Assembly (NCBI RefSeq): GCF_041530365.1
Contig: NZ_CP168034.1
Location: 1,612,001 to 1,676,000, forward strand
Origin: Capnocytophaga sp. ARDL2
GTDB taxonomy: Bacteria > Bacteroidota > Bacteroidia > Flavobacteriales > Flavobacteriaceae
Length of the DNA: 64,000 nt
Direction: 5' to 3'
Positions within the stretch are counted from its first letter, which is position 1. Each line of letters starts with the position of its first letter. Below, one piece after another: positions 17,416 through 26,411 of the stretch. Below the pieces are notes generated by a model. That model saw only the letters and a list, made by a program, of their open reading frames with translations, was not told the origin of the DNA and made no database searches. Position numbers and translations under genes: made by a program.

Positions 17416-18764
17416 ATGAAAAAACAATCACAATATTATTAGGTTTAATCTCCATGATTTCCTTTTCCCAAAAGAAATGGACATTACAGGAATGTGAGGA
17501 GTATGCGGTGGAAAACAATTTGCAGGTCATCGCCAATAAACACAAAAAATCCCTTCAAGATGCCAATTTGAAGATGTCTCAAAATGAATATCTTCCTACT
17601 GTGGGAGTCAATATCGGAAATTCGATGAATTTTGGACAAACGCAAGGTTTTCAAGGAAGTATCGGACGAAATGATAATTTTAATAATTCGGCAAATATCG
17701 GAGTAAATGTCTTGATTTACAACGGAAATAGAGTAGCGAAGAACATCCGAAAAACGAAATACGATGTAGAAGCTTTGCAGTACGATTTGGAAACGGTGAA
17801 AAATAATATTTTGTTGCAAATTGTGCAGCAATATTTGGCGGTTATGCTCAACAGAGATTTTGAAAATCAATAAAACGGCGTTGGAAAATGCCCAAAAACT
17901 TTACGATAGAGCCAAAATCACCACGGAAGTGGGGACAACTGCACAAACGCTTTTAGCCGAAGTCGAATCAGCTCTTGCCAGAGAAAAACAGAGTTTTACC
18001 AATGCCGAAATAGAAATCAAAAGAAATCTTTTTGCATTGGCTCAGACGCTCCAACTGAAAGATTATGAGAATTTTGATTTAGAAGATTTTCCTATTTCTG
18101 ACACCATAGACAATGCTCATTTTTACAATTTACAATCAGTAACTGAAACGGCTTACGCTCAGCAACCGCAAATTCTGGCTACGCAGAGCAGAATAATAGC
18201 TGTCGAATCTCAAACAGAAATTGCCAAAACGGCTTTTTACCCCACAATTTCAGCATCGGCATGTGTAGGTTCGTTTTATTTTAACTCGTTGGTAACGGAT
18301 ACCGTAGGCTTTGATATGTTTGGAAATATCATCCGTGAGAAAGGATTTTTCGAACAATATAAAACCAAATTCTTACAACAAATCGTACTGCAAATAAACA
18401 TCTCGATTTTCAACAAAGGGAATACTAAATTGCAGGTAGAACAAGCCAAAATCAGTGAAGACATTGCGAGAAATAATTTGTCGATTAAGAAACAGGAACT
18501 CTTTCAATCCATTCAGAAAGTATTTTTTGATTTAGACACCAATTATGAAAATCATCAAGCGGCGTTGGAAGCCGAAAAAAGCACGAAGTTGGCATTGGAT
18601 TTTGCAGAGAAAAGTTATAATGCAGGTCGCAGTACCATTTACGATTTAAACATTGCGAGAAACAATTACGCTAATGCCTAAGGCACTGTAGCACAGACCG
18701 AATACAATTTCCTATTTAGTATAAAATTGTTGAGTTTTACGCGGAGGGAAAGTTAAAGCTATAA
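17416..18764 (+). pseudogene. TolC-family outer membrane efflux protein, multiply disrupted
   Basis: Remnant of a TolC-like efflux channel of about 447 codons. Recognisable parts are the N-terminal KWTLQECEEYAVENNLQV and YLPTVGVNIGNSMNFG, and the C-terminal EKSYNAGRSTIYDLNIA. Four lesions are visible. One A is missing in the A-run after ATG 17416. One T is extra in the T-run near 17855, splitting the gene. A TAA (18679-18681) sits where ANAQGTVAQ would be read. One T is missing near 18736, after which KLLSFYAEGKLKL would end at 18764. With four lesions it is a true pseudogene. The usual membrane-fusion and pump genes are absent. Confidence 0.85.
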
Positions 18765-18766
18765 AA

Positions 18767-18794
18767 AAAGGCTGTCCGAAAATGGGCAGCCTTT
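18767..18794 (-). terminator. Bidirectional terminator between the TolC remnant and the SRPBCC gene
   Basis: AAAGGCTGTCC (18767-18777) pairs with GGGCAGCCTTT (18784-18794) in an 11-bp stem with one G-U pair. A- and T-runs flank it on both sides. Confidence 0.85.
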
Positions 18795-18799
18795 GGTTT

Positions 18800-19192
18800 T
18801 TATAATTTAGTCATATTATGAACCAATGTTTCAATAAATTTTCCGATAGGACCTTTGATCATCATTGCCATCATAGGATTGAATTCGCCTTGGAAAAACA
18901 ATTGTACAGCAGAAGAATCAGAGGCAACTTCATCGATTTTAGCAGTCAATGTAAAAGGTAATTTGCTTGAAGCTGCACCCAAAATAACTTCAGATGTAGG
19001 TGTAGCCGATTTTTTTACCAATTTGATTTCGGGCATACCTTTCAAACCAAATTCAAAGCAATTTTCGTCAATTACTTCAAATTTTGAAGTGTTTTCAGGC
19101 ATTAATTTTTCAAAATTTTTAATATCTGTCAATTGTTCGAAAATATATTGAGCAGATTTTTGTATCGTTACTTTTGGACTTTCTAAGTTCAT
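18800..19192 (-). CDS. SRPBCC-family protein
   Basis: Small cytoplasmic protein of 130 residues that resembles the START/polyketide-cyclase (SRPBCC) lipid-binding fold. It shows ESPKVTIQKSAQYIFEQLTD at the start, a central LKGMPEIKLV and a C-terminal long helix (MMIKGPIGKFIETLVHNM). These proteins bind hydrophobic ligands; no ligand can be named. It is the likely downstream partner of pyrE on the same strand, with a 145-base spacer between them, so cotranscription is uncertain. Confidence 0.75.
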   Translation of the reverse strand: MNLESPKVTIQKSAQYIFEQLTDIKNFEKLMPENTSKFEVIDENCFEFGLKGMPEIKLVKKSATPTSEVILGAASSKLPFTLTAKIDEVASDSSAVQLFFQGEFNPMMAMMIKGPIGKFIETLVHNMTKL

Positions 19193-19336
19193 TTTTTATG
19201 ATGTTAGATGGTTATGAAATACTGTAAGCAAAACGCTGGAGGTAGGGGGTAATAAATGATTTCTTAATAGCAATTGTTCATTTTGTAATAAATCCCCTTC
19301 TCGCTACTTACTATCTACTTCTTACTGTTTACAAAA

Positions 19337-19978
19337 TTATTTTCCCCAATTTGCTGGATCTTTGCTCCAAGCGTTTAAAGTATCTATTTCCTCAGATGAA
19401 ACATACGATTGGTTGGCAGCTGCTTGAATCAAAGTAGGGTAGTTGCTCAAGGTAAACAAATCGATTCCTGTTTGTTTGAAGTTTTCTGCAGCTACATCAA
19501 ATCCATAAGTAAATATTGCAGCCATACCTAAAATATTAGCATCAGCAGCTTTCAAAGCCTCAACTGCTTGCAAGCTACTTTTTCCAGTACTGATCAAATC
19601 TTCGATTACAACCACAGATTTTCCAGCTTCGAAATGTCCTTCGATTTGGTTTTGTCTTCCGTGTTTTTTAGGCTCAGGACGCACATATACAAAAGGAAGA
19701 TCCAACGCCTCTGCAACCAACAATCCGATACCAATAGCACCCGTTGCAACCCCTGCAATCACATCAGGTTTGCCAAATTGTTTCAAAATGTTTTCAGAAA
19801 ATTCTTTTTGAAGAAATTTTCTAATCTCTGGAAATGAAAGAGTTATACGATTGTCACAATAAATTGGCGATTTCCAACCCGAAGCCCATGTAAAAGGATT
19901 TTTTGGATTCAATTTTATTGCGTTAATTTGTAACAGCAATTTTGCTGTATTTTCTGCAGTTGTAGTATTAAAAATCAT
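19337..19978 (-). CDS. pyrE: Orotate phosphoribosyltransferase
   Basis: Cytoplasmic pyrimidine-synthesis enzyme joining orotate and PRPP to make OMP. At 213 residues it has the usual length. The PRPP motif reads VVVIEDLISTGKSS, and the catalytic loop lies around PEPKKHGRQNQIEG. GVATGAIGIGLLVAEAL is the conserved helix segment before it. Its start codon is only 8 bases from the start of a divergent NUDIX gene, so the promoter of each must overlap the coding region of the other, or transcripts are nearly leaderless. Confidence 0.96.
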   Translation of the reverse strand: MIFNTTTAENTAKLLLQINAIKLNPKNPFTWASGWKSPIYCDNRITLSFPEIRKFLQKEFSENILKQFGKPDVIAGVATGAIGIGLLVAEALDLPFVYVRPEPKKHGRQNQIEGHFEAGKSVVVIEDLISTGKSSLQAVEALKAADANILGMAAIFTYGFDVAAENFKQTGIDLFTLSNYPTLIQAAANQSYVSSEEIDTLNAWSKDPANWGK

Positions 19979-19986
19979 ATCGTAAA

Positions 19987-20574
19987 ATGTATAAAATTTT
20001 TATAAAGGATAAATTATTGGTTTTGACAAATCAATTGGAACAAGAGACTGATTGTCAAGTCTATTTGTTGGAAACAGTCAATCTGAAACAATTGTTTACC
20101 AAATATTTTGACGAAACCATTGACAAAGCTATTCTATATCATCCAAATAAAAAAATATTACTTGAAAAATTTCTCAAAAAAGTAGATGTAGAGCGAGCAG
20201 GTGGTGGTCGTGTTTACAATGATAAAGGCGAAATATTATTTATTTTTCGCAATGGACGATGGGATTTACCAAAAGGTGGAGTAGAAAAAAACGAAAAAAT
20301 CGAGCAAACGGCAATGAGAGAAGTAGAAGAGGAAACTGGTTGTAAAAAATTGACAATCAAAGATAAAATTGCTGTTACCTATCACGTATTTAAGAGAAAT
20401 GGTCGCTTCAAACTCAAAGAAACCCACTGGTTTAACATGAAATCTACTTATACTGGAAAATTGGCTGCACAATTGGAAGAAAATATCGAAAAAGTAGAAT
20501 GGATTCAACCCAATGAGGTAACTGAAAAGCTGAAAAATTCTTTTGATAATATTCGTTTGTTGTTTGAAAAATAA
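19987..20574 (+). CDS. NUDIX hydrolase
   Basis: NUDIX-fold pyrophosphohydrolase of 195 residues. The box is complete: LPKGGVEKNE, then REVEEETG, around residues 95-118. The first 80 residues form an extra N-terminal domain seen in Flavobacteriia members of this family. The substrate (nucleotide sugar, dinucleotide polyphosphate or damaged nucleotide) cannot be read from sequence. It is divergent from pyrE with only 8 bases between start codons. It is followed by a stretch of imperfect 68-bp tandem repeats rather than a hairpin terminator. Confidence 0.9.
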   Translation: MYKIFIKDKLLVLTNQLEQETDCQVYLLETVNLKQLFTKYFDETIDKAILYHPNKKILLEKFLKKVDVERAGGGRVYNDKGEILFIFRNGRWDLPKGGVEKNEKIEQTAMREVEEETGCKKLTIKDKIAVTYHVFKRNGRFKLKETHWFNMKSTYTGKLAAQLEENIEKVEWIQPNEVTEKLKNSFDNIRLLFEK

Positions 20575-20598
20575 TTTTTTGTTGAGAAATGTATTATT

Positions 20599-20770
20599 AA
20601 CCTAAAAACGTTTAACCTATTATAAATATGATTTTTAATGAAAGGGTTTGAGGAAAATCATTTTTTAATCTAAAGACGTTTAACCTATTTTAAATATGGT
20701 TTCTATTAGAAAAGATGTTTGGCTATTCCATTTTTAGTCTAAAATATTTTACATATATAAAAATAGAATT
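20599..20770. repeat. Imperfect 68-bp tandem repeat, about 2.5 copies
   Basis: Units begin near 20599, 20667 and 20736. Each starts CTAAA followed by a CGTTTAACC-type word (less conserved in the third) and continues TATAAATATG-like, GAAAGGGTTTG-like and CATTTTTT-like. The second unit matches the first clearly; the third is more diverged and partial. It fills most of the spacer between the NUDIX and proline dehydrogenase genes, which holds no gene. Confidence 0.6.
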
Positions 20771-20829
20771 AACGATAAAAATTCATTCTTTTTCACAATA
20801 AATATTTTTATACAATTAGAGAAATATCG

Positions 20830-20837
20830 TACCTTTG
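20830..20837 (+). promoter_or_regulatory. -7 promoter box TACCTTTG for proline dehydrogenase
   Basis: TACCTTTG fits TAnnTTTG and lies 27 bases ahead of the ATG at 20865. Confidence 0.7.
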
Positions 20838-20864
20838 TAAGGTTTTTTAAAGAATCATCCATAA

Positions 20865-22034
20865 ATGGAAAGAATATTTGACAATACAGAACATGCGTTT
20901 GCATTGAAAAACAATGCTGAACTACAAAAGGCTTATTTTTTATTTAAAATGATAAGCAGTAATACTTTGGTAAAAATTGGTACTTCGTTGACCAATTTTG
21001 CTATAAAAACAAAACTACCTGTAAAAGGATTGATAAAATCTACTGTTTTTGATCATTTTTGTGGCGGTGTTACAGAAGAAGATTGCCTAAAAGTGGTGGA
21101 CAAAATGTACACAAAAGGGGTTTCGTCTGTATTGGATTATTCGGTGGAGGGTAAAGAAACTCAAGAACAATTTGACCATGCGTTGGAGATGACCTTGCGT
21201 ACCATTGACTTTGCGAAAAAAAGACAAGCTATTCCTTTTGCGGTATTCAAACCTACAGGAGTGGGGCGTTTTTATTTGTTTGAGAAAAAAGGAGAAAACA
21301 AAGCTTTTACAGCAGATGAACAAAAAGAATGGAATCGCATCGTAGAACGATTTGATATTATTTGTAAAACAGCTTTTGAAATGGATGTATTACTTTTGAT
21401 AGATGCTGAGGAAAGTTGGATGCAAGATGCTGCTGATGAGTTGGTTTTGGATATGATGAGAAAATACAACCGCGAAAAATGTATCGTTTTCAACACTGCT
21501 CAAACATATCGTTGGGATAGATTGGATTTTGTGAAAAAGGTACACCAAATCGGATTGGAAGAAGGTTTTCATACTGGTTTTAAAGTAGTTCGTGGGGCGT
21601 ATATGGAAAAAGAAAGAGCTCGTGCTGCTGAAAAAGGTTATAAATCGCCAATTTGTGCTACAAAAGAAGAAACTGACAAGACTTTCGATAGTACAATGAC
21701 CTACATCGTGCAAAATATTAACAATAAAATGGCATTGTTTGCTGGTACTCACAACGAGGAAAGTAGCTATTTGTTGATGAAATTGATGAAGGAAAATAAT
21801 ATCAATCAAAAAGATGCAAGATTGTGGTTTGGTCAATTGTACGGAATGAGTGATAACATTAGTTACAATTTGTCTCATCATCAATACAATGTAGCCAAAT
21901 ATTTACCATTTGGACCTGTGTATGATGTAGTTCCTTATTTGATTCGTAGAGCTCAAGAAAACACTTCAGTTGCAGGACAAACCAATAGAGAATTAGACTT
22001 ATTGGAAAAAGAATTGAAGAGAAGAAAAAAATAG
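20865..22034 (+). CDS. Proline dehydrogenase
   Basis: FAD-dependent enzyme that oxidises proline to pyrroline-5-carboxylate in the first step of proline catabolism. At 389 residues it is the monofunctional type, without the fused dehydrogenase of PutA. The FAD/substrate motif near the C-terminus reads YLIRRAQENTSV, with the paired arginines that bind the proline carboxylate. FKVVRGAYMEKERARA and the LLIDAEESW strand fit the TIM barrel. A promoter box and a strong terminator frame it, so it is a single-gene unit. It links to rocD at 1.6 kb through glutamate semialdehyde. Confidence 0.95.
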   Translation: MERIFDNTEHAFALKNNAELQKAYFLFKMISSNTLVKIGTSLTNFAIKTKLPVKGLIKSTVFDHFCGGVTEEDCLKVVDKMYTKGVSSVLDYSVEGKETQEQFDHALEMTLRTIDFAKKRQAIPFAVFKPTGVGRFYLFEKKGENKAFTADEQKEWNRIVERFDIICKTAFEMDVLLLIDAEESWMQDAADELVLDMMRKYNREKCIVFNTAQTYRWDRLDFVKKVHQIGLEEGFHTGFKVVRGAYMEKERARAAEKGYKSPICATKEETDKTFDSTMTYIVQNINNKMALFAGTHNEESSYLLMKLMKENNINQKDARLWFGQLYGMSDNISYNLSHHQYNVAKYLPFGPVYDVVPYLIRRAQENTSVAGQTNRELDLLEKELKRRKK

Positions 22035-22071
22035 TTGTTTTCAACTATCATTTCTTTATCTATTTATTGAT

Positions 22072-22118
22072 AAAGTCAAAGAGAGAGTATAATTTTGCTT
22101 TCTTCTTTGACTTTTTTT
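22072..22118 (+). terminator. Terminator after proline dehydrogenase
   Basis: AAAGTCAAAGA (22072-22082) pairs with TCTTTGACTTT (22104-22114), followed by a T-run. Confidence 0.85.
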
Positions 22119-22166
22119 TATTTTTATGAGAAATTTTATATATTGTAATCAAAAAAATGTTTGAAA

Positions 22167-22619
22167 ATGTTTACACCAAATAAAACCAATATTTTTTTGT
22201 TGTTCAATTTGCCATCTGCTTTTTTTAGTGGAGTAAGAGCTGTTGAGATAGACGAATTTCACTCAAAAGTAAAAGTGCGTCATAATTGGTTTAATAAAAA
22301 TCCGTTTCGTTCAATGTATTTTGCTGTTCAAGCAATGGCAGCCGAATTATCAACAGGTGTTTTGGTAATGAATGCTATCAAAAAAAGTATTGAAAATATT
22401 TCGATGTTGGTTGTTTCAAATGAATCTACCTTTTTGAAAAAAGCAACAGGAACCATCATTTTTACTTGTAACGAAGGAAAAGAAGTGCAATATACGATTC
22501 AAAAAGTCTTGCAAACAGGGCAACCACAAACGATTTGGATGGAAAGTGTGGGCGTAAATCAAAAAGGAGAGGTGGTGAGTAAAATGCGATTTGAATGGGC
22601 TTTGAAAATAAAAAAGTAG
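22167..22619 (+). CDS. DUF4442 (hotdog-fold thioesterase-like) protein
   Basis: Protein of 150 residues from its ATG at 22167; a TTG two codons earlier is less likely. It resembles DUF4442 proteins, which have a hotdog fold related to PaaI-type thioesterases. Recognisable parts are LPSAFFSGVRAVEID, RHNWFNKNPFRSMYFAVQA and MAAELSTGVLVM, where the family's putative active-site helix lies. No substrate is known. It converges on the NlpE-like lipoprotein gene, and the two share one hairpin terminator. Confidence 0.85.
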   Translation: MFTPNKTNIFLLFNLPSAFFSGVRAVEIDEFHSKVKVRHNWFNKNPFRSMYFAVQAMAAELSTGVLVMNAIKKSIENISMLVVSNESTFLKKATGTIIFTCNEGKEVQYTIQKVLQTGQPQTIWMESVGVNQKGEVVSKMRFEWALKIKK

Positions 22620-22644
22620 AATGAGTAATTTTCATTCTACTTTT
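22612..22644. terminator. Shared bidirectional terminator
   Basis: AAAAGTAGAATG (22612-22623) pairs with CATTCTACTTTT (22633-22644). It overlaps the stop codon of the DUF4442 gene and serves the convergent lipoprotein gene as well. Confidence 0.85.
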
Positions 22645-22649
22645 AGGTT

Positions 22650-23429
22650 TTAATTTGTTTTTTTGTACGTACCCTCTACAGAAAAAGTAGGGATTTCTTT
22701 GCAAAATTTTGGAACTTTGTCTACCGTAATATCTTCGTAAAAAGCGTGCATATTGTTTTTTATGAAAATGAAACTCAATCGACCGTTTATGGTGTCGTTT
22801 AATTTATTGAGATTGACAGACAAGCGGTCTAAATCATTGATTTTTCCATTTAACTGAAATTGACAATATGATTTCAATGAGTCTTTCACCTCAGTTCCAA
22901 TGAAATTTAAGGTGTAAATATCTTGTTTTGTCTTAAATATCTGAATTCTATTGTGTGTGCTAATGGTGTCTCCCAAAACATATGTTCCTAAAAACAAATC
23001 GTCAGTAAGTATATCAGAAGATTTGAAGGTATATTGAGATTTTAAATCGCCTTTAATATCCTTTAAATCAGATCCAACACGCATTATTGTTTGTGCATTT
23101 TTTATTTTATAAAACAATTTTTCATTGTCAAACGATGCAATAAATACAGAATCTTTCAGCTTCCATTTTCCATAATAGGTTTCAGGAAATTTGCTTTTTC
23201 CATCATAATAAATGGTACGTACCATAGTACTATCTTTGAAAAATTTGATAGAAGTTTCGATTCCATCACAATCAGGACAAGGCAACGTTGCGTCGTATTT
23301 TTTTGTAAAAATAGAATCTAATAATTCTGGTTTTATAAAAATATCAGAATCTTCCTTAGTTTTTTTATCACAAGAAGTATAAAAAACTAAAAATAAAGCA
23401 GAAACAAGAAATAAAGTATTTTTTTTCAT
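22650..23429 (-). CDS. NlpE-like lipoprotein
   Basis: Lipoprotein of 259 residues with a lipobox ending at Cys20 (FYTSC). Residues about 47-60 read YDATLPCPDCDGI, the hallmark of the copper-homeostasis/NlpE N-terminal domain, where the paired cysteines may bind metal or form a disulfide. The rest is a beta-rich stretch plus a C-terminal half of lower similarity. In enterics NlpE senses surface attachment and copper through Cpx, but no Cpx system is known here, so the role is open. It is transcribed towards the DUF4442 gene and away from rfbC. Confidence 0.82.
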   Translation of the reverse strand: MKKNTLFLVSALFLVFYTSCDKKTKEDSDIFIKPELLDSIFTKKYDATLPCPDCDGIETSIKFFKDSTMVRTIYYDGKSKFPETYYGKWKLKDSVFIASFDNEKLFYKIKNAQTIMRVGSDLKDIKGDLKSQYTFKSSDILTDDLFLGTYVLGDTISTHNRIQIFKTKQDIYTLNFIGTEVKDSLKSYCQFQLNGKINDLDRLSVNLNKLNDTINGRLSFIFIKNNMHAFYEDITVDKVPKFCKEIPTFSVEGTYKKTN

Positions 23430-23572
23430 AATGAAAATTTCTAATTGTCAAAATATTTTGTGAAATTATGAAAAGTATTTCAATTTCAAAAAGTTTGGGA
23501 TAAAAAATGTGGAAAAAATGAAAGGATGTAAAATATACGAAATAATATTTTTAATTTTATTTTTAAAATAAG

Positions 23573-23580
23573 TATCTTTG
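23573..23580 (+). promoter_or_regulatory. -7 promoter box TATCTTTG at the head of the polysaccharide locus
   Basis: TATCTTTG lies 19 bases ahead of the rfbC ATG at 23599. It is the only clear box of this type before 38.99 kb, so it is a candidate for driving a very long transcript. Confidence 0.7.
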
Positions 23581-23598
23581 CGGTTAAAACTGTCGATA

Positions 23599-24147
23599 AT
23601 GAAAGTAGAAGAAACAAAACTGAAAGGTTGTTATGTCATAGAGCCAAATTTATATAAAGATGAAAGAGGTTATTTTTTTGAAAGTTTTAATGAAAAAGTT
23701 TTCAATGTGTTGACAAACAATACGATACATTTTGTGCAAGACAATCAATCTTTTTCAGTGAAAAATGTTATCAGGGGGTTGCATGCTCAATCGGGGAAAC
23801 ACGCCCAAGCAAAGTTGGTTCGTGTGATTCAAGGAGAAGTTATTGATGTAGCAGTGGATGCAAGAAAAGATTCACCAACATTTGGACAGTATGTAGCGGT
23901 AAAACTTTCTGCAGAAAATAATAGACAGTTATTTATACCACGAGGATTCTTACATGGATTTTCTGTGCTTTCAGAGACAGCAATTTTCTTTTATAAATGT
24001 GACAATTTCTACAATAAAGAGTCAGAAAATGGGGTACTATTCAATTCGCCAGAACTAAATATTGATTGGGGAATAGAACAAGGAAAAGAAATTGTTTCTG
24101 AAAAAGATTTGATTTTACCAACCTTTGATCAATTGTTTAGAAAGTAA
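23599..24147 (+). CDS. rfbC: dTDP-4-dehydrorhamnose 3,5-epimerase
   Basis: Third enzyme of dTDP-L-rhamnose synthesis, a cupin-fold epimerase of 182 residues from the ATG at 23599. The longer frame to 23578 overlaps the promoter box and is rejected. The conserved core reads VIRGLHAQSGKHAQAKLVRV and VDARKDSPTFG, with the catalytic His in RGLH (Ala replaces the usual Tyr after it). FIPRGFLHGF follows. Its stop abuts rfbD. The first two pathway genes, rfbA and rfbB, are not in the window and must lie elsewhere if the pathway is complete. Confidence 0.94.
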   Translation: MKVEETKLKGCYVIEPNLYKDERGYFFESFNEKVFNVLTNNTIHFVQDNQSFSVKNVIRGLHAQSGKHAQAKLVRVIQGEVIDVAVDARKDSPTFGQYVAVKLSAENNRQLFIPRGFLHGFSVLSETAIFFYKCDNFYNKESENGVLFNSPELNIDWGIEQGKEIVSEKDLILPTFDQLFRK

Positions 24148-24996
24148 ATGAGAGTATTAGTAACAGGAAAAAATGGACAGTTGGGGTCAGAACTCTTTGA
24201 GTTGACAAATAATGATACCAATACATATGAATATGTATTTGTAGATAGAGAAAAAATGGATTTGAGTGATACTCAATCTATTTTGAAGGTGTTGCAATCT
24301 GTTCAACCACAATTGATTATTAATGCTGGAGCTTATACCGCTGTTGACAAAGCTGAAAGTGAATCAGAACTGGCAGATGCTATCAATCATCAAGCGATAA
24401 AAGCTATAGGTGAGTGGAGTAAGCAAAACAAAGCAAAAGTAATCCATATTTCTACAGATTATGTGTTTGATGCCAAAGATGATACTCCAATAAAAGAAAA
24501 TCATGAAGTTTTTCCAATCAATGTGTATGGAAAAACAAAACAATTAGGAGAAAAAGCGTTGGAACAATCAGGAGCTGAGTTTGTGATTATACGTACAGCT
24601 TGGGTTTATTCAACGTATGGTACAAATTTCGTAAAAACTATGATCAAATTGATGGAAGAAAGAGACGAATTGTCTATTATCAACGATCAGGTTGGTTCGC
24701 CAACCTATGCACGAGATTTGGCTCAAGTGATTCTAAAAATCGTAGAAGGAGAATTTCATTCTGGTTATTATCACTATAGTAACGAAGGGAAAATTAGTTG
24801 GTTTGAATTTGCGGAAGAAATAAAAAGAATAAAAGGTTTGGAATGTCGTTTAACCCCAATTGCAACAGAGCAATATCCAACACCAGCATGTAGGCCAAAA
24901 TTTTCTTTATTGGACAAGACAAAGATAAAAGAGACCTATAAAATCGAAATACCTTTTTGGAAAGACAGTTTGAAGGAAATGATGAGAAAGCTATAA
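24148..24996 (+). CDS. rfbD: dTDP-4-dehydrorhamnose reductase
   Basis: Final enzyme of dTDP-L-rhamnose synthesis, an extended short-chain reductase of 282 residues using NAD(P)H. The Rossmann motif GKNGQLGSEL is at residues 7-16. The catalytic YGKTK is in the middle, preceded by STDYVFDA. The C-terminus (PRPKFSLLDKTK type, here CRPKFSLLDKTKIKE) is typical of RmlD. It follows rfbC without spacing and is 13 bases before the cupin gene, so it is cotranscribed. Confidence 0.96.
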   Translation: MRVLVTGKNGQLGSELFELTNNDTNTYEYVFVDREKMDLSDTQSILKVLQSVQPQLIINAGAYTAVDKAESESELADAINHQAIKAIGEWSKQNKAKVIHISTDYVFDAKDDTPIKENHEVFPINVYGKTKQLGEKALEQSGAEFVIIRTAWVYSTYGTNFVKTMIKLMEERDELSIINDQVGSPTYARDLAQVILKIVEGEFHSGYYHYSNEGKISWFEFAEEIKRIKGLECRLTPIATEQYPTPACRPKFSLLDKTKIKETYKIEIPFWKDSLKEMMRKL

Positions 24997-25009
24997 ATGA
25001 GAAAAAAGT

Positions 25010-25351
25010 ATGGAACATGATAAAAGACCTTGGGGCGAATACTGGGTATTGGAAGATGCCGAAACCCATAAGGTAAAAAAAGTATTGGTAGAACAAGGAG
25101 GAAGATTGTCCTTGCAATATCACAAATTTAGAAGCGAAGTATGGACGATCGTTTCGGGAGTCGCTACAGTAACCATCGAAGGAGAAGTAAAAGAGTACAA
25201 TGTAGGAGAGGTGGCTTATATTCCTCAAGGAGCATTGCATAGAATAGCAAATTATAGGGATAAACCTTTGATCTTTATCGAAGTACAATATGGTACTTAT
25301 TTCGGAGAAGATGATATAATCCGAGTAGAGGATGATTATAGTAGGGAATAA
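25010..25351 (+). CDS. Stand-alone cupin, type II mannose-6-phosphate isomerase-like
   Basis: Small protein of 113 residues equal to the C-terminal phosphomannose isomerase domain of bifunctional ManC/AlgA. It starts RPWGEYWVLEDAETHKVKK, then has QYHKFRSEVWTIVSG and the cupin end IPQGALHRIAN, with the metal-binding His and Glu residues in place. It may convert fructose-6-phosphate to mannose-6-phosphate for the separate ManC gene at 27.8 kb. The partner domain is thus split from it by two other sugar genes. Activity alone is inference; such stand-alone cupins are common in Bacteroidota loci. Confidence 0.85.
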   Translation: MEHDKRPWGEYWVLEDAETHKVKKVLVEQGGRLSLQYHKFRSEVWTIVSGVATVTIEGEVKEYNVGEVAYIPQGALHRIANYRDKPLIFIEVQYGTYFGEDDIIRVEDDYSRE

Positions 25352-25363
25352 AAATAAAGGCAA

Positions 25364-26352
25364 ATGAATTTTAACATATTACAAAACAAAAAAATATTAG
25401 TAACAGGTGGAGCAGGATTCATTGGTTCTAATCTTACAGAAAAATTATTGGAGTTAGGAACGATTGTTACAGTTTTAGACAACTTTGCAACAGGGCATTA
25501 TCATAATATTGAAGCATTTTTATCTAATCCTAATTTTACTTTGATAGAAGGAGATATCCGTGATTTAGAAACTTGTAGAAAAGCTTGTGAAGGACAGGAT
25601 TTTGTCTTGCACCAGGCAGCTTTAGGTTCTGTACCGCGTTCTATTCATGATCCAATTACTAGTAACGATGTGAATGTAGGCGGTTTCCTTAATATGCTGG
25701 TAGCTGCGAGAGATGCGGGAGTAAAACGCTTGGTTTACGCAGCGAGTTCTTCTACTTATGGTGATTCTAAATCGCTACCTAAGGTGGAGGATGTCATCGG
25801 AAAACCTCTTTCTCCATATGCGATTACCAAATATGTGAATGAACTCTACGCCGATGTTTTCAAAAGAACTTATGATTTTGACACCATCGGATTGAGGTAT
25901 TTTAATGTGTTCGGAAGAAGACAAGATCCCAATGGAGCATATGCGGCGGTCATTCCGAAATTTGTGATTCAGTTGATGAACCACCAATCGCCAACGATCA
26001 ACGGAGATGGTACCTATTCAAGAGATTTTACCTATATTGATAATGTAGTGCAGATGAATCTTTTGGCGATTACTACTGAAAATCAAGAAGCTTTAAATCA
26101 AGTGTACAATACAGCAGTAGGAGACCGAACAACTATTAAAGATATGGCGGAACTGCTCAAAAAATACCTATCGGAATACGATCCAAAAATTGCCGATGTT
26201 GAAATTCTTCACGGCCCAATCGTCAAGGGGATGTACCACATTCATTAGCAAGTATAGATAAAGCGAAAGCTAATTTAGGTTACAACCCAACGTATATTTT
26301 TGCACAAGGATTGAAAGAAGCTGTAGATTGGTATTGGAAAAATTTGAAATAA
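25364..26352 (+). CDS. UDP-GlcNAc C4-epimerase (WbpP-like), frameshifted near the 3' end
   Basis: NAD-dependent extended SDR epimerase, most like WbpP, which makes UDP-GalNAc from UDP-GlcNAc. It shows [10 protein letters not shown], the DNFATGH loop, [10 protein letters not shown] and the catalytic YAITKYVNE. The open frame stops at 26248 after [10 protein letters not shown], but the next frame continues [16 protein letters not shown] and [14 protein letters not shown] to a stop at 26350-26352. Restoring one A in CCAAT near 26218-26220 (so CCAAAT) joins them into about 330 codons. It may be a sequencing error or a late truncation. It is paired with the following UDP-sugar dehydrogenase. Confidence 0.9.
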
Positions 26353-26411
26353 TCACAATTATCACCATAATGTATTTATAATAAAGTAAAAAGATTTGAA
26401 GTAATAAAATT

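Noticed and set aside
23578..23598. Longer N-terminus for rfbC
   Set aside because: It would overlap the -7 promoter box at 23573-23580; the ATG at 23599 gives the normal N-terminus.
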